From Paenibacillus brevis (GTDB lineage Bacteria > Bacillota > Bacilli > Paenibacillales > Paenibacillaceae): a stretch of 64,000 nucleotides of DNA. Under the pieces are notes generated by a model. That model saw nothing but the letters and a program-made list of their open reading frames with translations. It had not been told where the DNA came from and ran no database searches. Positions 49,570 to 58,406 of the stretch are shown here, in pieces. The position numbers were made by a program, and so were the translations under genes. Location: NCBI RefSeq assembly GCF_018919145.1, contig NZ_JAHLQJ010000001.1, forward strand, positions 1-64,000. Direction: 5' to 3'. Position 1 is the stretch's first letter, and each line of letters starts with the position of its first letter.

Positions 49570-50385
49570 TCACCCCGATGTTGCATATTTTTCCCTGAAC
49601 CGTAAGGACAGGCTTGCATTAATTCCGGACCCGCTGACCGTCATTTGAGATGTACCAGGCGGCAACATCCCGAATGCAGCGTTTGTCTTGTATAAGAGAT
49701 TTGTTGACCCCGAGTAAACCAGCTTTCGAGCGAAATCAATTGTGAGATTTCCGGAAAATGGCTCAAAAAATGAAAATGTTATCCCGCCAATGCCGATATT
49801 CAAAACGCTGAACGCCCCAGACACCTCCACCACAGGAGTAATTGATAAATCTCCATTGTTGTAAATGTTGAAAGATCCGGGTCCCGTAATCGTAAACGTA
49901 TAGCCCGTGTCAACCAGTACATCCGAATCAACCAGGATGATGCTGTCAACATTGATATCTACCGACTCATACACGCTATATGCAAACGGATCGTAGGCAA
50001 TCATGGGTAAGACAAACTTCCCAAGGCCTGCGATCCGTTCCAGGGGCATTTCGCCGCTATATCTCGCCATGATTTGGCGGTCTGGCTGGTTACTAAAGAT
50101 AACTGGCATAGTTCGCGGTCTGCCATCATGGCCTAACAGGTAGGCGGCGAGCGTATTAATCCGGCGCTGAAGCTCAAAGGAGTTTCGAGTGCCAAACTCA
50201 CATTCGAGTGGTAGGGGGCGTGGGCCCATGTCTGCGCCGAAATCCCATGCCCCATGCATTCCGGGTACCACAACCGTATTATCTACTGTGGGAGGCAATA
50301 CCGGACGCTGCGTGCCACGTGTAGCACGCATGCCAAGCTCACTCGGCATCTTGTCGCCTAAATACTTAACCACATCCAAGCTCAC
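49570..50385 (-). CDS. Phage distal tail protein (Dit)
   Basis: A 271-aa protein of the siphovirus distal tail family. The N-terminal domain carries VVVPGMHGAWDFGADMG and PLECEFGTRN. The C-terminal half is a beta-sandwich (galectin-like) domain. It forms the ring at the tail tip that carries spike and hub proteins. The GTG start follows GGGGAGGAGG and overlaps the tape measure stop (GTGA). Confidence 0.88.
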   Translation of the reverse strand: MSLDVVKYLGDKMPSELGMRATRGTQRPVLPPTVDNTVVVPGMHGAWDFGADMGPRPLPLECEFGTRNSFELQRRINTLAAYLLGHDGRPRTMPVIFSNQPDRQIMARYSGEMPLERIAGLGKFVLPMIAYDPFAYSVYESVDINVDSIILVDSDVLVDTGYTFTITGPGSFNIYNNGDLSITPVVEVSGAFSVLNIGIGGITFSFFEPFSGNLTIDFARKLVYSGSTNLLYKTNAAFGMLPPGTSQMTVSGSGINASLSLRFREKYATSG

Positions 50386-52802
50386 TCGCCTCCTCCCCTT
50401 ATGTTATCTGCAACATATCCCCCCAGCTTCTGGCTAAGACGGTCTATGTCCTCATCGTTACGTACCACAAATGTATTGCCGCTGACCATGCCCTCAAAGT
50501 TATTTGTTACCTGTGATCCTCCAGACGATCCGGCACTCGGATTATGTTTAGGAGCAGGGTTTATAACCGGGCTTACTGTAAGTTCCCTGTTCATCGCGTC
50601 CATAGCCGCGTTTACCTGCTTGGCGCTGTCCTTGATACCCTCAGCCATGCCCGCCGGGATCATTTTACCGACCTGGTCACGCATCACACGGGAGGGGGAA
50701 TGGATACCCAGAAACTTTTTAGCTCCGTCAAGAGCGCCTTTAGCAGCTTCAACCACGCTATTAGCAAGGTTTTTGGCTGTATCCTTAACGCCCTCAATGA
50801 TACCTTGCATGAGGTCAATCCCAAGTTGTCCCCACTTACTATTTTTAAATGCAGTAAGCAGCTCGGAAAAGAGTTTAGGCACAACCGCAAGAACCTCCGG
50901 TATCGCGCCGAGGATGCCCTTTACAAGCGCTGCTATGATCTGTATTGCGGCCTTGATGATCATAGGCAAGTTAGAAATTATCGTAGACACGAGTTGCACA
51001 ATAATTTTTACGGCGGCAGTGATCAACAAAGGTAAATTTTGCACGATTACATTAACAATCGTCTCGACGATCTCAGGTATCTTTTCGATGAGTTTAGGCA
51101 GAGCATCAATAATTCCATTGGCCAAAGTGACAATTAGTCCGATTGCTGCGGGAATAAGCTCCGGCAACAGATCAAGTATGCTGTCCACTAACCCCAAAAC
51201 GAGTTGTAGTGCCGCATCAATCAACATAGGTACATTGTCGATTAACGTCTTCACAATTTGGCCGATAACCTCAATGACCGTTGGGATTAATTGCGGCAAA
51301 GCCTGTCCAATCCCCATCGCCAGACCAATAATCAACTGTAGCGCTCCATCGGCAAGCATTGGTAGCATGGAGATAATGCCATCAATCAATGACATGACGA
51401 TTTTAATAGCAGACTCAGTGAGCATGGGGATGTTATCGATTATTCCGTCCACAAGAGACTGCACCAGGTCCACAGCAAGCACAACCACTTCCGGGAGCAA
51501 TGAGCCTATCATTGATAGGACTTCTCCGAAAAGATCAACAAACACCGGGATAATCTCGGGAGCAATTCCCACAACTTCCGCAAGTGCTGTCTTTACAGCT
51601 TGAGGGAGCGCTGCTGCAAGATTTTTGATGATAGGTACGACATTGGCTATGACCGCACTAAACGCATCTACTACGTTGCCAGTAAGGTTAGTAATATCTG
51701 CTTCGGAGTTGCCTAGTCCAGCCGTTAGGGATTCAATGGAGGATTTCAGCAGCCCTAATGATCCGCTGATTGTCTGTGTGCTTTCTTTGGCGAAATTACC
51801 TGCATATTGCTCGGTTTTTTCAAAAAACATTTTCATGGCAAGCTCGGTTTTTTCCGTCTGCGACATATCTTTGTATGCCGTTTGTATTCCACTAGAAAGG
51901 GCGTAGGCTTCTAGGGTTGTCGCGTTCATCGCAACCCCTAGGTTATCCATCATAGTATAATTGCCTTTTGCCGCTCCATTTACGGCTTCCAGGGCCGCTG
52001 CTGTGTCAATACCCATCACAGAAGCCATATCTGCAGCCCGTTGCATTGCTTGCTCTGTCAGTTCAAGGCTTCGTTGTTGTTCAACTCCACTACCTTGGAA
52101 GAGTGCTCCCATTTTGTTTGCCGTCGCAAGATATTCACTTTGCGAGACTCCCAAATTTTTATAAGCTTCTTCGCCTGTTTTTTGGATTGCACTGGCGTAT
52201 TCTCCAAAGACGGCCTCAGAACCGCCTAAATTTTGTTCCAATTCACCGAAAGCACCTACTACTTTTGTTCCGATAGCAAGTGCTGCGGCGGCAGCAGCGG
52301 TGCCAACAGCAGCTAATCCCGCAACCGCGGCTTTTGCCGCTGCACCGCCAACGGTAGCTAGACTTTGCCCTAGTTTTCCCAGGGACTTGTCCATGTCCTC
52401 CGTTTTCTGTTCGGCCTCTTCGGTTTCGTTGCCATATCCGTCAAGGGATGACTGAGCATCCCGTAAACCCTTTTCGTTATTGTTGAGCGATTCTGTCTCT
52501 TTGTTGATGCGGACAAGTAGGTCTTGCGCCGCCTTGCTATTCTCCCCCTTTTCAGCCGCTACCTTTGCGTACTGCTCAGTGAGATTAGCTACCTTTTGCC
52601 GTTGTAGGTCGGTGATCTCATTAAGGGACTTTATCCGGGTTTGCAGCCCCGCCTCAGACTTTCCCCAATCATCCATTCCCGCTGCGGCAGCCTTAAACCC
52701 GGAATCAATTACCTTAATCTGCCTGTTTAAATCTGCAATATTAGCCTTAAAGTCGGTTATATCCAGACCAACCTTACCGCCAATATCATTTTCGTTTGCC
52801 AT
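50382..52802 (-). CDS. Phage tail tape measure protein
   Basis: An 806-aa protein that sets tail length and helps DNA ejection. It starts with coiled coils (residues 1-140), then a small-residue-rich stretch (AAKAAVAGLAAVGTAAAAAALA). A long run of hydrophobic helical repeats follows (about 390-680) with variants of LIDAALQLVLGLVDSILDLLP. The ATG at 52802 follows AGGTGAGG. The repeats are spaced at roughly 35-40 residues. Confidence 0.92.
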   Translation of the reverse strand: MANENDIGGKVGLDITDFKANIADLNRQIKVIDSGFKAAAAGMDDWGKSEAGLQTRIKSLNEITDLQRQKVANLTEQYAKVAAEKGENSKAAQDLLVRINKETESLNNNEKGLRDAQSSLDGYGNETEEAEQKTEDMDKSLGKLGQSLATVGGAAAKAAVAGLAAVGTAAAAAALAIGTKVVGAFGELEQNLGGSEAVFGEYASAIQKTGEEAYKNLGVSQSEYLATANKMGALFQGSGVEQQRSLELTEQAMQRAADMASVMGIDTAAALEAVNGAAKGNYTMMDNLGVAMNATTLEAYALSSGIQTAYKDMSQTEKTELAMKMFFEKTEQYAGNFAKESTQTISGSLGLLKSSIESLTAGLGNSEADITNLTGNVVDAFSAVIANVVPIIKNLAAALPQAVKTALAEVVGIAPEIIPVFVDLFGEVLSMIGSLLPEVVVLAVDLVQSLVDGIIDNIPMLTESAIKIVMSLIDGIISMLPMLADGALQLIIGLAMGIGQALPQLIPTVIEVIGQIVKTLIDNVPMLIDAALQLVLGLVDSILDLLPELIPAAIGLIVTLANGIIDALPKLIEKIPEIVETIVNVIVQNLPLLITAAVKIIVQLVSTIISNLPMIIKAAIQIIAALVKGILGAIPEVLAVVPKLFSELLTAFKNSKWGQLGIDLMQGIIEGVKDTAKNLANSVVEAAKGALDGAKKFLGIHSPSRVMRDQVGKMIPAGMAEGIKDSAKQVNAAMDAMNRELTVSPVINPAPKHNPSAGSSGGSQVTNNFEGMVSGNTFVVRNDEDIDRLSQKLGGYVADNIRGGGE

Positions 52803-52842
52803 ATACCTCACCTGCCTTTACGACAAGGCAGGCATTGGCTCG

Positions 52843-52992
52843 CTACTTGTTACTGTGCGGCTCGCTCTGTCTCTTGATTGATATCTCTACGATTTGCTTG
52901 CACCTCATACATTTGATCTGCAAGTCTGCTGATCGTGCATAAAACAGCGTGTGACCGCAAATCGGACATTTGATTTTTTGTATTGTGCTCAC
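52843..52992 (-). CDS. Com-like zinc-ribbon protein
   Basis: A 49-aa protein with two Cys pairs in KIKCPICGHTLFY and IKCMRCKQIVEI, the layout of the Mu Com translational activator family. The start is unclear. The GTG at 52990-52992 lies 4 bp after the stop of the frameshifted GT frame, but the AAGAGG site abuts it with no spacing. Non-standard ATA or ATC starts further in have better spacing. It is encoded between the tail chaperones and tape measure gene, where Com-like genes are sometimes found. Confidence 0.7.
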   Translation of the reverse strand: MSTIQKIKCPICGHTLFYARSADLQIKCMRCKQIVEISIKRQSEPHSNK

Positions 52993-52996
52993 CCTC

Positions 52997-53577
52997 TTAT
53001 ACCCAGGCAGGCAGGGACGATGGACGGACAAATGTTTTACCGTTAATGACACGAGTATTAGGATCATCGTCACCTGAAAATAAAAAGTCAACTAAAAGCT
53101 CAAAATCTGTCTCATCAATCTCATTGAGACTCCATTCAAGCTTTTTTACACAGGTCTTATACAGCCTCAGAATGCTGCTATATGGGTCAATGTCCTCGTT
53201 ATCGCTGGATGATGCCTCCTGCCCTCCGCCTGCCGTATTTACTTTTTTGAGATAATGCCACTTATGCCGTTTGTTAGTAGATTGATCTGTTGGTCAATTT
53301 CTGCATCCGTGGTGTTGTCAAGCAATGTATCGATATCAAACTTATCGCCGTAAGTCTTAACGATGAGCGCCGCTTTTCGATCTTTGATCTCGATCAACTT
53401 TTCCATCATATCGGTGAGACTATCAAAATTTTTATCTTCTGCAGCTTGAACATACGTGCCCTCGCTTTTCGCTATTTCTAGCAGATCACGATTAATCTTC
53501 ATTGCTTCTCGCGTTATCGACGATACAATGCTGGTAGCGGTATACGTTTTGTTGCCTAACTTAATCTTCAAAATCAT
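52997..53577 (-). CDS. Tail assembly chaperone GT, made by -1 frameshift
   Basis: Ribosomes reading gene G can slip at AAAAAAG (53248-53242), the A-AAA-AAG class of heptamer, just before the G stop. The -1 frame then stays open for 81 codons to a TAA at 52997-52999, giving a product of about 193 aa. The extension has a protein-like composition with acidic and hydrophobic segments (ILRLYKTCVKKLEWS, ETDFELLVDFLF). G/GT pairs chaperone the tape measure protein in lambda-like siphophages. The coordinates cover the full fusion. Confidence 0.85.
53239..53577 (-). CDS. Tail assembly chaperone G
   Basis: A 112-aa helical protein starting MILKIKLGNKTYTAT, of the gpG-like chaperone family that follows the major tail protein gene. 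GGGAGGG precedes the ATG. It ends in SKK directly on a slippery heptamer, so part of the product is extended into GT. Confidence 0.85.
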   Translation of the reverse strand: MILKIKLGNKTYTATSIVSSITREAMKINRDLLEIAKSEGTYVQAAEDKNFDSLTDMMEKLIEIKDRKAALIVKTYGDKFDIDTLLDNTTDAEIDQQINLLTNGISGIISKK

Positions 53578-53626
53578 TTATAACCCTCCCCAAAAATAGA
53601 GATAGGCGGGTTGCCCCGCCCTCTCG

Positions 53627-54523
53627 TTAAGCCGTTTCGAAATTTACGATTGTATTCGGCAGATGCTGCCCATAGACATCCTGTACATCTGTCAAGATCG
53701 CCACATAGCTTGTGCTTGCGGATAAATCAGCGGCAGGGCTAATCGTCAATACCTTGCCATCTGGACTGAGCGATGGAGATGCACCAACTGGCTGCAACAA
53801 TTCGTCAATCAGGGTGACTGAGTAGGACTTGATCTTGTTGTTAAAAGTAAACACGATGTCACTGTCCACCTCTACCCCTGTCGCATTTGCCGCTGGCACA
53901 CTCGTTACCGCAAGAGTATCGGGAGGTGTAGCGGTGTCAGGTGTCTGCACCTGAGCAAACCATCCAGCAGGGTTAAATGCTGGGTTGGTGGTGTCTCCTG
54001 AGATTTTCTTGATCGGCTTTCTCTCACCATTAATCAAAAATTGATGCGTAGTAGCGACGGCAGTATAGGTGAGTTGGTATGTCCTAATGTCTACATCGCT
54101 ATTCTTAGTCGCAGCTTCTTCCGCTCCGCCGCTGAACGTCCCTTTTGCATACCAGGTGTAACGGTGGTCAGATCGGCCAATGTTGGCACGGTATCCAAGG
54201 GCAACGTCTGGAGGATTGGGCATACCGCTATCTAGCAATCTCCCCGTAGCCTCGTCAAAATCCTTACCAAGCAATAATGCCGCCTTCTTTACAGGCACGT
54301 TAGACACGGTGATTGTCACCGTTGTAACGCCCTCAGATACATAATTGTTTCCCGGCACGTTGTCATAATATGTTGGTGTATTATTTGTTTCAGCTTCTGC
54401 GGCAATTTCCCCGACAGGAGCTAAATAATCTGGAGTAGTCGCTGAATAGGATGATTCTGTATCCGTTACAAGTGCAAAGTTCAGGCTGTCTACGCCTACA
54501 AACTCTCCATACTGTTTGTCCAT
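53627..54523 (-). CDS. Major tail protein with C-terminal Ig-like (Big_5) domain
   Basis: A 298-aa tail tube protein of the phi13-like group. The tube domain covers about residues 1-195. A C-terminal Ig-like domain (about 205-298) carries the SbsA/Big_5 pattern: AVTSVPAANATGVEVDSDIV and KVLTISPAADLSASTSYV. Such add-on domains decorate the tail surface and bind sugars. GGAGGAATAACCT precedes the ATG. Confidence 0.9.
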   Translation of the reverse strand: MDKQYGEFVGVDSLNFALVTDTESSYSATTPDYLAPVGEIAAEAETNNTPTYYDNVPGNNYVSEGVTTVTITVSNVPVKKAALLLGKDFDEATGRLLDSGMPNPPDVALGYRANIGRSDHRYTWYAKGTFSGGAEEAATKNSDVDIRTYQLTYTAVATTHQFLINGERKPIKKISGDTTNPAFNPAGWFAQVQTPDTATPPDTLAVTSVPAANATGVEVDSDIVFTFNNKIKSYSVTLIDELLQPVGASPSLSPDGKVLTISPAADLSASTSYVAILTDVQDVYGQHLPNTIVNFETA

Positions 54524-54526
54524 AGG

Positions 54527-54679
54527 TTATTCCTCCGATTCTTCTGTTTCTTCTTGACTACTAATACTCAAACTGACTTCTTGACCTACATAATAAAGCA
54601 GTGCCAGTGCAACAGGGATTCCATCAATGCAAAGTTCATCCTTGTCATTCGTCGCCAATTTACCGTGCAGACTTATCAC
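54527..54679 (-). CDS. Small phage protein, 50 aa
   Basis: A GTG-started gene preceded by GAGGTGAACGA. The product begins VISLHGKLATNDKDELCIDG, then PVALALLYYVGQEVSLS, and ends in an acidic Glu/Ser tail. No family is recognised. It fills the gap between the tail terminator and major tail genes almost exactly, which supports it being real. Confidence 0.7.
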   Translation of the reverse strand: MISLHGKLATNDKDELCIDGIPVALALLYYVGQEVSLSISSQEETEESEE

Positions 54680-54683
54680 TCGT

Positions 54684-55040
54684 TCACCTCAAATCCATAT
54701 AGTATCTGTAATCACAGGTATATCCGTAGTGCCCCGTCTGCAAGCTAAATGGCAAGTCTCTGCCTCCCGCGCGCAAAAAACCAGCAGGGAGCATGACTGA
54801 CTTCAATAAGCCGTCTGCTCCCTGCTTGATATCCGGGTCTCTGCTATACAAGTTGACTTGCACCCTTGTTGTCTGACTCGTTGGTAAGTTATCAGCCGCG
54901 CTGTTATTTGGGCTGTCGATAATCTGGTACGTCACAAAGGCTTCAGGCAGCGTCTCATTCGGTGCATAAGTGCCCTGCTCACGGACTGGATATCCAAGAG
55001 ACTCCAAAGCGGTATAAGTTACCGCATAGATGTTAATCAA
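54684..55040 (-). CDS. Tail terminator / tail completion protein
   Basis: A 118-aa protein with the minor-tail-U-like pattern (AVTYTALESLGYPVREQGTY at the start, then TRVQVNLYSRDPD). It caps the tail tube. The TTG start follows GGGAGGGG. It overlaps the HK97-gp10-like gene by 8 bp. Confidence 0.83.
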   Translation of the reverse strand: MINIYAVTYTALESLGYPVREQGTYAPNETLPEAFVTYQIIDSPNNSAADNLPTSQTTRVQVNLYSRDPDIKQGADGLLKSVMLPAGFLRAGGRDLPFSLQTGHYGYTCDYRYYMDLR

Positions 55041-55461
55041 TCGGCATCCCCTCCCGTTTTAGCACTTCACGCTGTATTTTTTTTACTTTGGACTTGTTAT
55101 TGTCAAAAGCATTACGTATGCCAGGATCGGCTGGCTGGGTTGGCGTGCCGTATTCTGTAAACACCATATGCCATGAGCCTGGAGCCTTTTCGTCATTAAT
55201 TCCTACTTTCACGCTGATGTCGTTCCCACTTTGCTCAGGCTCTGATAAATCCACACCCTCAAGCCCTAATCCAGTAAGTTTATGACGATCCGCCCAATCC
55301 TTGATATCATTGTAAATGGGCTTTGCACTCTCGCGTACTGCCTTGGCAACCGCATCATCAACATTACGGCCAGTCTCAACAATGCGTTGAGCATACTCTT
55401 CCAGTCCCGTTAAGTTCAGGCTTACTGATCGACTATTAGTGTACTTTTTCCCCTTAGCCAT
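55033..55461 (-). CDS. HK97 gp10-like head-tail joining protein
   Basis: A 142-aa protein of the HK97-gp10 family, starting with a basic tail, then SLNLTGLEEYAQRIVETGRN. It has the C-terminal landmarks MVFTEYGTPTQPADPGIRNAF. The ATG overlaps the stop of the head closure gene. Confidence 0.88.
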   Translation of the reverse strand: MAKGKKYTNSRSVSLNLTGLEEYAQRIVETGRNVDDAVAKAVRESAKPIYNDIKDWADRHKLTGLGLEGVDLSEPEQSGNDISVKVGINDEKAPGSWHMVFTEYGTPTQPADPGIRNAFDNNKSKVKKIQREVLKREGMPID

Positions 55462-55808
55462 TAAGTGTTCACCGCTCGTCTTACCTTCATTACAAGGTAC
55501 ATATTCCGCTGCTCCACGTTCTCAGGAGGCCCGATGATGTCATAAGCCAGATTAGGATCATCATTAAGCAGCAGCCTATCCTTTTGCGATATGCCGTCTC
55601 TGTACCACATGACAACCTCAGCGGTGTCCTCAACAACAAGCGTGCCTGATTGCGTGCTTTCTGTACCGCCCTTGCTCTTCCAATTGCATAATTCAAGCGG
55701 ATTCTCCGCATCTCCATACGTAATCTTTGGAGCACCATTAACTAGCGTTTCTGACCGTTTGAGGATGCGAACCTGGGTATTCATTTGCTCGATTTTTGGC
55801 TTCCACAT
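55461..55808 (-). CDS. Phage head closure protein (gp16-like)
   Basis: A 115-aa beta-rich protein of the SPP1 gp16/head-closure family (TQVRILKRSETLVNGAPK near the start, NAVNT-like tail). The ATG at 55808 follows AGGTGG with 7-base spacing; two GTG codons upstream overlap that site. It follows the connector gene by 1 bp. Confidence 0.82.
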   Translation of the reverse strand: MWKPKIEQMNTQVRILKRSETLVNGAPKITYGDAENPLELCNWKSKGGTESTQSGTLVVEDTAEVVMWYRDGISQKDRLLLNDDPNLAYDIIGPPENVEQRNMYLVMKVRRAVNT

Positions 55809-55809
55809 C

Positions 55810-56094
55810 TCATCCACCACCTACCAAACTACGAGCTGCCAGCTGGGTCACCAGGGTATAAAAAATGGGTGAGAATTTAATCTCACCCGCACTCAGGTTC
55901 CACGTATCGGTTACTCCCACCACAATCGTTCCGATAGATGCCGGGTCATTAAGCATCTCTTCTGATACTCCACTGCCAATCATAAAGGACTTGACGAGTA
56001 GCATCTTCTGCCGGATTGCACCGTCCATGGCGGTTGTTGCTGCTGACATGCCTAATCCAATGCGACACTGGATCAGGAGTTCTTCATCATTCAT
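55810..56094 (-). CDS. Phage head-tail connector (gp6-like)
   Basis: A 94-aa helical adaptor (MNDEELLIQCRIGLG at the start; GVTDTWNLSAGEIKFSP in the middle) of the gp6/gp15-like connector family that binds the portal ring. The ATG lies in the end of the preceding gene, with an 8-bp overlap. A longer frame upstream is only an overlap artefact. Confidence 0.82.
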   Translation of the reverse strand: MNDEELLIQCRIGLGMSAATTAMDGAIRQKMLLVKSFMIGSGVSEEMLNDPASIGTIVVGVTDTWNLSAGEIKFSPIFYTLVTQLAARSLVGGG

Positions 56095-56404
56095 TGCTAC
56101 CACCGTCTTTTGACGGTTGTTCATCTTCCTTTTTCTGATCTGCTGTGCCTTCATCACCAGAAGAAGGCGTTTGGTCATCCTCGGTTGCAACTTGCTGATC
56201 TTCCAATGCGGCTCCAATCTCAGCATCAACCGAATGCGGAACCAGCATTACCTTCAAACCAGACCGTTCTTGCTCGATTTGGAGCTTTCGAGCCAACTCC
56301 TCGTGCTGCTGCTCATTCAGCGGTCGTTTAACCTTCCAAATTACAACCGGAACAGCCGTTTGAACAGTAATAACCTGCTCTGCATCCTTCGTTTTTCTTG
56401 ACAC
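56087..56404 (-). CDS. Phage protein after the capsid gene, acidic tail
   Basis: A 105-aa protein. The first half is beta/alpha (VPVVIWKVKRPLNEQQHEEL), and the last 40 residues are very acidic and low-complexity (EDDQTPSSGDEG). The GTG at 56404 follows GAAGGGG. No family is recognised; its position between capsid and connector suggests a small head protein. Confidence 0.68.
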   Translation of the reverse strand: MSRKTKDAEQVITVQTAVPVVIWKVKRPLNEQQHEELARKLQIEQERSGLKVMLVPHSVDAEIGAALEDQQVATEDDQTPSSGDEGTADQKKEDEQPSKDGGSNE

Positions 56405-56459
56405 GTGAATACACCCCTTCAATAGTTAGGGCGGTTTCCCGCCCCTATGTTATCTAAAA

Positions 56460-57749
56460 TTAAGTGCCGCTACCATCCGCTTTTTTGATAATGACAACGC
56501 CATTAGGATCAATCAACTTACCGTCAGCGATCAGGATCGCTTTATCTACCCATTGGTTAGTATCGTGATCCAAGTACCGGAACATCGTCAACTGCATATT
56601 ACTGTTGACCCCATAATTCGAGAGATCGCAGAAAATAGCAATCACATCATCTTCCGCAGCCGTGTCATACGGTTGGATCAGATCGTCCTCAACAAGAATG
56701 ACTTCTTTCCCGGCAAATCTCTCCTGAATTCCGTTCGTGATGCCATAATTGACGCGTCCAATGGGCTGCCCAGCATCATCAACCATGCCGTCAATGTACG
56801 TTTCAAACGTACCAGAAGCCATAAAAAATACCGCTCCTGCCTTGTAAGCAAGCGGCATCTTGGCGAAAACCTTCTTCTTCCACGGCTGGTATGCCGTGAT
56901 TTCAGTTTCATCCAACGTCACGATTTGAGCAGCAGGGACACGAGTGTCCTTTGTGATGCCCAGCGGCTGGCCTGTGCCAGACCCGCTAACTACTGCTGCT
57001 TCAATCGCCTTAATCATTGCCTCTACAATCAGATCAATTACCAGTGTTTCGAATCCTTCAAGAGTAACTGTATCAGCAAGCAAAGAAACAGCTACTTTGC
57101 ACTCAAGACCGTAATAGTTAAAGGATATTTTCGTGTTTGCCTGCACCTTTTGACGATCAGATGTCGCTGCTTCTGTAATCCATGTAGCCACAGGTTTTAC
57201 TGACAAGATCGGTACATCAACACCTCCCTTGATGTTAAGCTTGCGAACACGGCTCCATACACGCCCACGAACTTCCATTTTGCGAATGACTTCATTGAGG
57301 ATCGTTGTCGGGATCACAGCCGAAACATCTGCAGTAGTGGTCTGAGCGTTTGCCCGAAGCTCTGGCTTGATTTCCCCACGTACAGCAAACGCCATAAATG
57401 CCTGACGGTACTCTACGGAACCGTATGGATCAGACGGAGCCTGCGAACGTTGAGGATTGGTCATGCCGTAGGATGCCATGACACTTGCCATCTGCCCGGC
57501 AGACCCGCTGCCTACTACTGCAGCTTGCTGGCTGCGTCCCTCAGCCGGAGGAGTTGCACCGCCTGCAACGGGCTCGTCAGGCAATGCCTCAATCTGCTGC
57601 CTCAGTTCCAGAATTTCTTTATCAATTTCTTCGATTTCTCCAATGATCGACCTTACAACTTGTACATCTTCGCTGCTATCTCCACGCTGTTTAAGCGTTG
57701 AGCGCTTCTCTTCCTTCTGTTTAAGCAATTTTTTAAGAAAATCCTTCAT
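56460..57749 (-). CDS. Major capsid protein (HK97 family)
   Basis: A 429-aa capsid precursor. The N-terminal 115 residues are a charged coiled-coil scaffold (delta) domain. The HK97-fold shell protein follows, with QPLGITKDTRVP and the E-loop region. The protease gene upstream would remove the delta domain. GGGAGGC precedes the ATG. Confidence 0.93.
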   Translation of the reverse strand: MKDFLKKLLKQKEEKRSTLKQRGDSSEDVQVVRSIIGEIEEIDKEILELRQQIEALPDEPVAGGATPPAEGRSQQAAVVGSGSAGQMASVMASYGMTNPQRSQAPSDPYGSVEYRQAFMAFAVRGEIKPELRANAQTTTADVSAVIPTTILNEVIRKMEVRGRVWSRVRKLNIKGGVDVPILSVKPVATWITEAATSDRQKVQANTKISFNYYGLECKVAVSLLADTVTLEGFETLVIDLIVEAMIKAIEAAVVSGSGTGQPLGITKDTRVPAAQIVTLDETEITAYQPWKKKVFAKMPLAYKAGAVFFMASGTFETYIDGMVDDAGQPIGRVNYGITNGIQERFAGKEVILVEDDLIQPYDTAAEDDVIAIFCDLSNYGVNSNMQLTMFRYLDHDTNQWVDKAILIADGKLIDPNGVVIIKKADGSGT

Positions 57750-57770
57750 GGTTTAAATAGCCTCCCTTAA

Positions 57771-58406
57771 TTATCGTAATTTCAATTTTGCTTTTAATAA
57801 TTCCAGCTCGTTGTTTGGACTCTCCAGTCCAGACCGGGCACTCTCCAGTGCCGCTTTCGCGCTCTCCAGCGTTTCTTGTCCACGAGCAGATATATCAGTC
57901 CCGTCATAAGCCGGGAAGGATACCGCAGATACTTCAATGACGCGAGCAATATCAGTGATTCGCCGCGTCGGCATGTCGCTGTCGAGGTTTTCCCAAACAG
58001 CATCCCGAATAACAAAGATGAAGGACATGCCTGTAATGTCTTGCCTTGATATAGACGCATGCAGAGCGCGTGCCTCACTGTTATTTTCAGTGTCCAGCGT
58101 CGACCTGATATATAAGCCTGCATCATCCACCGATAGTTGTAAGGTAGAGTTAGCGTTGTTATTGCGGCTCCGGGCAAGCGGGATGTTTTTGAGGTTATGA
58201 TTGACAGTCATAACTACGTCCCGAAAGTCCGTTTTTGCAAATGCAGTGCGCTCAATAATCTCCTCGAACCACCCGCCAATAGACACGCGCTGATCAAATA
58301 CAGCCGCATGCCCCTGAACGATGCCGCTGTCTGTCTCAGCTCGCAGGTCAGGAAGTGCGAATGATCTCATCTCGCGGTCTCCTGCTACGATCAATTTACT
58401 CGTCAT
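57771..58406 (-). CDS. Prohead protease (HK97 family)
   Basis: A 211-aa serine protease that matures the capsid. VNHNLKNIPLARS provides the His motif, and DITGMSFIFVI the Ser region (MSFIF); EVSAVSFPAYDGTDISAR closes the fold. It overlaps the portal gene by 11 bp. Confidence 0.92.
   Translation of the reverse strand: MTSKLIVAGDREMRSFALPDLRAETDSGIVQGHAAVFDQRVSIGGWFEEIIERTAFAKTDFRDVVMTVNHNLKNIPLARSRNNNANSTLQLSVDDAGLYIRSTLDTENNSEARALHASISRQDITGMSFIFVIRDAVWENLDSDMPTRRITDIARVIEVSAVSFPAYDGTDISARGQETLESAKAALESARSGLESPNNELELLKAKLKLR

Noticed and set aside
50401..51603. A 400-codon open frame opposite the tape measure gene
   Set aside because: It mirrors the low-complexity hydrophobic repeats of the tape measure protein and has no family features.
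50382..52802. Internal repeats of the tape measure gene as a mobile or tandem DNA repeat
   Set aside because: The repetition is at protein level (hydrophobic helical repeats) and typical of tape measure proteins; the DNA itself is diverged.
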